Of a stretch of 58,681 nt of DNA, positions 53,706-58,681 are shown piece by piece. Under the pieces are notes generated by a model. It did no database searches, was not told the DNA's origin, and saw only the letters and a list, made by a program, of their open reading frames with translations. The position numbers and the translations under genes are program-made. Every line of letters starts with the position of its first letter. Within the stretch, counting starts at the first letter, position 1. Source of the stretch: Herbaspirillum frisingense GSF30 (GTDB taxonomy: Bacteria; Pseudomonadota; Gammaproteobacteria; Burkholderiales; Burkholderiaceae_D); assembly GCF_000300975.2 (NCBI RefSeq), contig NZ_AEEC02000032.1, positions 1 to 58,681 on the forward strand, in the 5' to 3' direction.

Positions 53706-54469
53706 GCACTTCCTTTCAATGATGCGGGCGGGCGATGGCGCTGCGCCTGCACGGTCTTGCGGATCAGCAGCACGGCCAGGTAGCCGCTGGCCTCGGCCGC
53801 ATCGAGCGTACTCAGGTCGCTGGCCAGTACCTCGCCTTCCAGGCCGATGCGGCGGGCAAAGCCGCAGTGTCGGGCGATGTCCATTTCACGCAGCAGGTCC
53901 AGGACCCACGGCAGGCGCGCGCCGACCTTCATCAGCACGACGATGTCGTGGCTCTCGATCTCGGCACGCAGGGTGGCGGCGTCTTCCGGGCAGGGCAGGA
54001 TCAGGGTGCGCTCCTTGCCCACGCCCAGCGGCCATTCCAGCGCCGCGGCAGCGGCCGCGTAACTGGTGATGCCGGGCAAGGTGACACAGTCACATTGCGG
54101 ATAGAGGTCGCGCACGGCCGCCAGCACATAGCCATAGGTCGAGTAGGTCAGGGCATCGCCGATGGTGAGGTACACCAGTTGCTGGCCGGCGCGCAGTTGC
54201 GCCGCCAGTTGCTGGCCCAGTTGGGCGTAGTGTTCTTGCAGGACCTGGCGGTCGGGGTCCATGTTGAACTCGATCTCGCGCAGGCGGCTGCGGTCGAACT
54301 CCACGCCCTCCAGGCATTGCAGGGCGACCGACAGGTCGGCGCCACGTGCCCGGGGGATGTAGATCAGGTCGGCGCTGCGCAATGCGGCCAGCGCCGCCAG
54401 CGGCAGGTAGCCAGCCGGGCCGGGGCCGACGCCGATGCCGGTCAGGCGGCCGGTCTTGGGATCCGTCAT
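53702..54469 (-). CDS. cobI: Precorrin-2 C20-methyltransferase
   Basis: A 255-residue SAM methyltransferase of the CobI/CbiL family. GRLTGIGVGPGPAGYLPLAALAAL at the N-terminus, YLTIGDALTYSTYGYVL, CVTLPGITSYAAAAAALEWPL and the C-terminal GEVLASDLSTLD are family features. It adds the C20 methyl, the first committed step after precorrin-2. Four-base overlaps with cbiD and cobM. Confidence 0.93.
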   Translation of the reverse strand: MTDPKTGRLTGIGVGPGPAGYLPLAALAALRSADLIYIPRARGADLSVALQCLEGVEFDRSRLREIEFNMDPDRQVLQEHYAQLGQQLAAQLRAGQQLVYLTIGDALTYSTYGYVLAAVRDLYPQCDCVTLPGITSYAAAAAALEWPLGVGKERTLILPCPEDAATLRAEIESHDIVVLMKVGARLPWVLDLLREMDIARHCGFARRIGLEGEVLASDLSTLDAAEASGYLAVLLIRKTVQAQRHRPPASLKGSA

Positions 54470-55674
54470 GCCAGTGCTCCCAGGTGACGGCCGTCGAGGT
54501 CGAACAAACGCACTTCGATGCGCGAGACCGCCGGTACGCGGGCCTGCGCCAGCGCGGCGATGCGGGTCTCGATCCCGCTCCAGAGGCGGCGCGAGAGCGC
54601 GGCATCCTGCTGGCGGACCAGCTCTATGATTGCTTCCACCGTATTGGCTTCCTTCATCTGCTGCAACAGCGCGGGGGAGAACAGCTCACCCGCGCCTGCC
54701 GCGTTCATGTCTTGCGCCACGCGGGCTACGCCCTGCATGGCCATGTTGCTCTTGCTGGAGTGGGTGTCCCACACGCCATCCAACACCTTGGCCAGCTTGC
54801 CCGGATGGCCGGCCAGCCACAGCAGCGGCAGCCTGCGGCCCTCTTCGCTCAGGGCCTGCTGCGTGAAGTCCAGCGCATCACCGAGGAAATTGGCGATCTG
54901 CACGCTGCGCTTGTCGGGCAGGCCCAGGGTCTGCGCCACGAAGACGCGACCGATCTTGCCCGGCAGGTAGGCCACGGCATCCCCCTCATCGTCACCTGGC
55001 GTGCAGGCCGCCAGCGCCACGCGGATATAGACCTCGATGGAGGCGATCCAGGAGGCCATCGACATCGGTTCGACGATGCCCGAAGTCCCCAAAATCGAGA
55101 TGCCGCCCACGATGCCCAACTTGGGGTTGAAGGTCTTGGGCGCGATGGCCCGGCCTTCGCGACAGCCGATGTGCAGGTCGAAGCCGGGCGCGTCGGCCTG
55201 GCCGGGTTGCAGTTCCCCCCATACCTCGGCGACGGCAGCGCGCATCATGGCACGCGGCACCGGGTTGATAGCGGGCTCGCCAACGGCCACGCGCAGGCCG
55301 GGCATGGTGGCCGTGCCTACGCCTTCGCCGGCGAAGAAGCGGACTTCGCCGAGCGCATTGCGCCGCACCTGGGCGACGATGGTGGCGCCATGGGTGTTGT
55401 CGGGATCGTCGCCGCCGTCCTTGAGGACTTCGGCTTCGGCCATGCCCTCTTCCACCATGCGCACCGCCTTGATCGGCACGCACAGGTAATGCCGGCCATC
55501 GGGCAGGCTGACGTCGGTCTGTTGCAGCGTCACGCCGCCCAGCAGGCGATAGAGCGCGGCGCGTACCGCCGCCGTGGCGCAACTGCCGGTGCTGCGACCA
55601 CGCCGCAGACCATTGGGCGCGAGCACGGCCAGGTCGTATTCGGCGCGTTGCAGGTCGCCCGGGTGCTCCATCAC
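54466..55674 (-). CDS. cbiD: Cobalt-precorrin-5B C1-methyltransferase CbiD
   Basis: A 402-residue CbiD enzyme. [24 protein letters not shown] (about residues 24-47) is the hallmark, followed by [43 protein letters not shown] and [16 protein letters not shown]. It methylates C1 after CbiG acts, and is unrelated to CobF of the classical aerobic route. Its use here points to the early-cobalt branch of ring synthesis. Four-base overlaps on both sides. Confidence 0.94.
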   Translation of the reverse strand: MMEHPGDLQRAEYDLAVLAPNGLRRGRSTGSCATAAVRAALYRLLGGVTLQQTDVSLPDGRHYLCVPIKAVRMVEEGMAEAEVLKDGGDDPDNTHGATIVAQVRRNALGEVRFFAGEGVGTATMPGLRVAVGEPAINPVPRAMMRAAVAEVWGELQPGQADAPGFDLHIGCREGRAIAPKTFNPKLGIVGGISILGTSGIVEPMSMASWIASIEVYIRVALAACTPGDDEGDAVAYLPGKIGRVFVAQTLGLPDKRSVQIANFLGDALDFTQQALSEEGRRLPLLWLAGHPGKLAKVLDGVWDTHSSKSNMAMQGVARVAQDMNAAGAGELFSPALLQQMKEANTVEAIIELVRQQDAALSRRLWSGIETRIAALAQARVPAVSRIEVRLFDLDGRHLGALA

Positions 55675-57260
55675 TGCACGCCTTCGGCTTGCGCTTCCTG
55701 CTGCACCAGCCAGGCGATGGCGTCGATCATCAGGGCATTGACCACGCTGGCAGCCCAGGGAGAGCCGCCCCGGGTGCCGCTGTTGGTGATGCGCGGCACC
55801 TGCAGGCAGCGGCGCAGCTCGTCCTTGCTCTCGCGGGTGCCGACAAAGCCGACCGGCAGGCCGATCACCAGTTGCGGGCGCCAGCCATGTTCGCGGATCA
55901 GGCGCACGGCTTCGGTGATGGCGGTGGGCGCGTCGCCGATGGCCAGCACGATATCGTTGCCGAACTTCTGCCAGGCGCGCCGGATGCCGGCCGCCGAGCG
56001 GGTCATGCCCAGGTTCTGGGCCATCAGGTGTGACTCCGGATCATGCACGCCGCACCAGGTCTCCACGCCCAGCTGTTCCAGCACGGCGCGCTTCAAGCCG
56101 GTCTGCACCATGGTCACATCGGTGACCACGCGCTTGCAGCGCAGTAAGGCTTTCATGCCGGCCTGGGCGGCACCGGCCGAGAAATAGATTTCATCGGCCA
56201 CGGCGAAGTCACCGCTGGTATGCACCAGCCGCTGCAGCACGGTCAGGTGGTCCGGCGGGAAGCTGCTCCAGTCGCGCCCGGCCTGGATGATCTCCATGCT
56301 CTCGGCCTCGATGGGATGCGGCACATAGGGCGCGGTGCGCGCCGGTATCGCCACCGACTGGGCGCGGGCAGTCAGATCACGCACCTGCAGATGATGGGCG
56401 CGCTGCGGCTCGCCGACCTGCTGCTCGAAACCGACGATCTGCACGCGGTACTTGCACAGGGTGCAGTTCATCGCGGCGCGACCTTCGACAGCCTCGCGGG
56501 CGCGCTCCAGCATGACATCGGCGACATGGGCATGCACGCCCAGGTAGGCGGCCTTGAGCACTTCCACGCCGGGCTCGCGCGCGGCCTGTTCATCGGCGGC
56601 GGCATAGATGCGCTTGACCAGCACGCCATCGAAGAGGAAGAACGGCAGCACTACCAGGCGCTGCCAGCCCTGGCCAGCGGCCAGCGACAGGCCTTCGCGC
56701 ACCAGCGGCGTGGCCGTACCCGAAAAGCAGACCTTGACGCCGCCGAAGCCCATGCCTTCCTGCACCATGCGGGCCAGCTTGGCGATCTCGCCATTGGCGT
56801 CGGGGTCCGTGGTGCCACGGCCGACCAGCACCAGGCAACTGTCCTGGCGGTGGATGATTTCCTCGGAGGTGGCCTCGGCCTCCACCACCCGTTGCTGCAC
56901 CAGTTTCAGCAGCAGCGGATGCAGGTCCATCGGCGCGCCGAAGTGGAAATCCACCTGCGGGTAATCCCGTGCCAGGGCCAGCAGTTCGGCCGGCATGTCG
57001 TTCTTGGCATGGCGCGCACCCAGCAGCACGCCGGGCACCACGGCCACCTCGGTGGCCCCCTCGGCCACGCAGGCGGCGGCCGCCTCGGCAATGGTGGGGG
57101 CGGCGAATTCCAGGTAGCCGTGGCGCACGATGGGCCCCTGGGCGCGCTGGCGCACCAGTTCCACCAGCGCCTCGAATTCGCGCAGGGAATCGGGATCGCG
57201 GCTGCCGTGGCCGGCGATGACGACCGCCGACCTGGTCCGCTGCGGGGTGAGCTCCCTCAT
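55671..57260 (-). CDS. cbiX-cobH: Sirohydrochlorin cobaltochelatase / precorrin-8X methylmutase fusion (CbiX-CobH)
   Basis: A 529-residue fusion. Residues ~10-275 are a CbiX chelatase made of two repeats: [21 protein letters not shown] and [20 protein letters not shown] carry the metal-site and repeat motifs, and [20 protein letters not shown] holds a key His. A CxxC ([10 protein letters not shown], about 275-284) ends this part and could bind an Fe-S cluster, as known for some long CbiX. Residues ~320-529 are CbiC/CobH methylmutase ([23 protein letters not shown]-like, [32 protein letters not shown]). Start at 57260, a four-base overlap with cbiE; a longer open frame upstream is not homologous. 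Confidence 0.92.
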   Translation of the reverse strand: MRELTPQRTRSAVVIAGHGSRDPDSLREFEALVELVRQRAQGPIVRHGYLEFAAPTIAEAAAACVAEGATEVAVVPGVLLGARHAKNDMPAELLALARDYPQVDFHFGAPMDLHPLLLKLVQQRVVEAEATSEEIIHRQDSCLVLVGRGTTDPDANGEIAKLARMVQEGMGFGGVKVCFSGTATPLVREGLSLAAGQGWQRLVVLPFFLFDGVLVKRIYAAADEQAAREPGVEVLKAAYLGVHAHVADVMLERAREAVEGRAAMNCTLCKYRVQIVGFEQQVGEPQRAHHLQVRDLTARAQSVAIPARTAPYVPHPIEAESMEIIQAGRDWSSFPPDHLTVLQRLVHTSGDFAVADEIYFSAGAAQAGMKALLRCKRVVTDVTMVQTGLKRAVLEQLGVETWCGVHDPESHLMAQNLGMTRSAAGIRRAWQKFGNDIVLAIGDAPTAITEAVRLIREHGWRPQLVIGLPVGFVGTRESKDELRRCLQVPRITNSGTRGGSPWAASVVNALMIDAIAWLVQQEAQAEGVQ

Positions 57261-57994
57261 GCCGCTCCTCCTGCCGCTGCTCCTACCGCCGCAGCTGTCG
57301 GCGGCGGTTCGATCTGGCTGGCCATGGGGGCCAGGGTGCGGATGAGCATGATGCTCATGTCGCTGAATTCGACATCGACGCAATCGGCCAGCTTGCCGTG
57401 CCATTCGGCGTCGCCCCGGGTCAGGTTTTCCCAGACCTCGGTGGGGTGATCGGGACTGACGCCCTGCTGCAGGAGATAGCTGGCAATGTGGCGCGGCATG
57501 AAGGAACGCGCCGCATCCCAGGGGCAAGGGATGACGATGGCATTGCGACCGTCATTGAGGACATGCACCAGATGGCGCTTGAAGGGCTCCAGGTCGCCAC
57601 GGCGGTGGAAGGTGATGAAGGTGGTCTCGTCAAAGCAGACGCGGGCGCGGGAGGCCAGGATCTGGGCCGAGGAAATGCCGGGCAGGGTTTCCACCCGGTG
57701 GCCGCAGGCGCGTTCCACGCGTTCCAGGTACTGGAAGCCGCTGAAGTGGATGTCGCCCATGAAGACCACCACGCAGCGCTTGCCGGCGTGGTGCAGGGCC
57801 GCCACTTCGTCGAGCTTGGCGACCTGGTCGCGGTAGCCCATGAGCACCACCTGGGCGCTGGCGGGGATCAGTTCCTTGACCACGTCCACCACGGCGTTGA
57901 AGCCGGCCACCACGTCGGCGTTGCGGATCAATTCGGCGCCGCGCAGGGTGAGATAGGAGTGGTCGCCGGGGCCGGCGCCGATGCAGATGATCAT
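57257..57994 (-). CDS. cbiE: Cobalt-precorrin-7 C5-methyltransferase CbiE
   Basis: A 245-residue tetrapyrrole methylase. [21 protein letters not shown] (residues 2-22), [37 protein letters not shown] and [17 protein letters not shown] resemble the C5-methyltransferase half of CobL. The C15-methyltransferase/decarboxylase partner CbiT, normally fused or adjacent, is not found in this operon. The last ~20 residues are Pro/Ala-rich. It starts 11 bp after the chelatase subunit stop. Confidence 0.87.
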   Translation of the reverse strand: MIICIGAGPGDHSYLTLRGAELIRNADVVAGFNAVVDVVKELIPASAQVVLMGYRDQVAKLDEVAALHHAGKRCVVVFMGDIHFSGFQYLERVERACGHRVETLPGISSAQILASRARVCFDETTFITFHRRGDLEPFKRHLVHVLNDGRNAIVIPCPWDAARSFMPRHIASYLLQQGVSPDHPTEVWENLTRGDAEWHGKLADCVDVEFSDMSIMLIRTLAPMASQIEPPPTAAAVGAAAGGAA

Positions 57995-58005
57995 GTTATT
58001 TCCTT

Positions 58006-58681
58006 TCAGCGCTTGCCCAGTTGGGCGCGCACGGTCAACGCCAGGGCGTCGCCGGTCAATTGTTCCAGGGTCAGGCAGGGCGCACCCAGCGCCTCGGCCA
58101 GTTGGGCCGCACGGCCCAGGCGCAGGTAGCCCGATTCGGTATCGAGCACCAGCGCCGGTATGGCTTGCGCGGCCAGGTTGGCGGCCGCTTCCAGGGTCTG
58201 CGTCCAGGCGTCGCCCTGGCTGCCGGGCAAGCTCACATTCGCCTTGCCGTCGGACAGGATCACCAGCAGCGGCGGCAGCTCATCGCTGGCCTGGCTGCTC
58301 TGCTGCAGCAATTGCGCCGCCAGTTGCAGCGCGTGCGGCAGTGGCGTGCGTCCGCCGGTGGGCAGTTCGCGCAGGCCCTGCTCGGCCAGGTCGGCACTGC
58401 GGGTCGGCGCCAGCAGCAGTTGCGCCTGTTCACCACGAAAACCGATCACGGCCAGTTGGTCGCGACGCTGGTAGGCGTCCGTCAGCAGTGCCAGCACGGC
58501 ACCCTTGACCGCTTCCATGCGCCGCTGCGCGGCCATGGAGCCGGAGGCATCGACCACGAAGACGATCAGGTTGGCGCCACGGCCGCTACGCACCTGGCGA
58601 TGCAGGTCTTCGCGGGTGACCTGCAGGCGCTCGCCGCCCTCGCCCGCCAGGGCGCCCCGCACGGCGGCGCTGCGCAGTGTA
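58006..58681 (-). CDS. Chelatase VWA subunit (ChlD/BchD-like), 5' end missing
   Basis: The C-terminal part of a Mg/Co-chelatase AAA-D-type subunit; the frame is open through the window edge. The visible ~225 residues contain [14 protein letters not shown] and a von Willebrand A domain with an intact [25 protein letters not shown] (DxSxS), [11 protein letters not shown] (Thr) and [13 protein letters not shown] (Asp). It likely joins an ATPase and CobN-like subunit outside the window to insert cobalt or magnesium. Co-oriented with cbiE, so probably part of the cobalamin operon. A stand-alone GTG at 58662 is possible but the homology continues past it. Confidence 0.85.
   Translation of the reverse strand, partial: TLRSAAVRGALAGEGGERLQVTREDLHRQVRSGRGANLIVFVVDASGSMAAQRRMEAVKGAVLALLTDAYQRRDQLAVIGFRGEQAQLLLAPTRSADLAEQGLRELPTGGRTPLPHALQLAAQLLQQSSQASDELPPLLVILSDGKANVSLPGSQGDAWTQTLEAAANLAAQAIPALVLDTESGYLRLGRAAQLAEALGAPCLTLEQLTGDALALTVRAQLGKR

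Overview
The window is GC-rich, gene-dense bacterial chromosome. It looks like a betaproteobacterium of the Burkholderiales, most probably Oxalobacteraceae and close to Herbaspirillum. The hints are the housekeeping order mltG-tmk-holB-tatD, the RegB/RegA redox pair, hopanoid synthesis, and the Urt/AmiE/FmdA amide genes. This assignment is inferred from gene content and protein resemblance; no search was run. No rRNA, tRNA, insertion sequence, prophage or CRISPR array is visible.

Layout. 1-2.6 kb: the 3' part of a hopanoid gene (hpnE) and an FMN-dependent lactate dehydrogenase. 2.6-11.4 kb: a mostly leftward block (ankyrin protein, TatD nuclease, RegA/RegB, holB, tmk, mltG), interrupted by a rightward Fur-box-preceded TonB-dependent siderophore receptor. 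11.5-15.2 kb: ygfZ, a DUF4936 protein, an NRDE protein, a candidate small RNA or terminator region, and a PIN toxin-antitoxin pair with a repeat-rich operator. 15.3-20.7 kb: dctA, a chemotaxis receptor, and small enzymes (GNAT, hotdog thioesterase, Dabb). 19.9-25.5 kb: a LysR regulator divergent from phnDCE, an Fe-alcohol dehydrogenase and phnX, which form a phosphonate uptake and breakdown unit without phnW. 25.5-29.7 kb: a large DUF3141 protein, an HDOD protein, a small membrane protein and a zinc-ribbon FmdB protein.

29.3-42.2 kb is the most unusual part. A leftward operon carries a urea/short-chain-amide-type ABC transporter (urtABCDE), aliphatic amidase AmiE, formamidase FmdA and FmdB. 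Divergent from it is an 1149-residue protein that fuses an NCS1-type nucleobase-permease domain, an eight-cysteine cluster, two further membrane segments, a histidine kinase and a receiver. A LuxR-type response regulator overlaps its 3' end. The 540-bp divergent region holds two near-identical palindromic sites; one abuts a plausible urtA promoter. I read this as a transporter-like sensor that controls amide or urea scavenging.

42.5-58.7 kb is a tightly overlapped leftward cobalamin operon: a chelatase VWA subunit (cut by the window end), cbiE, cbiX-cobH fusion, cbiD, cobI, cobM, cbiG, cobJ-cobK fusion, cobW (frameshifted), cobO, cobB, bluB, cobU, cbiB, cobC and cobQ. It mixes early-cobalt (CbiX, CbiD, CbiG) and CobJ/CobK-type enzymes with the oxygen-dependent BluB. 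No cbiT is seen in the window. The one sizeable gap in this operon holds a palindromic REP-like repeat; a related copy lies upstream of fmdA.
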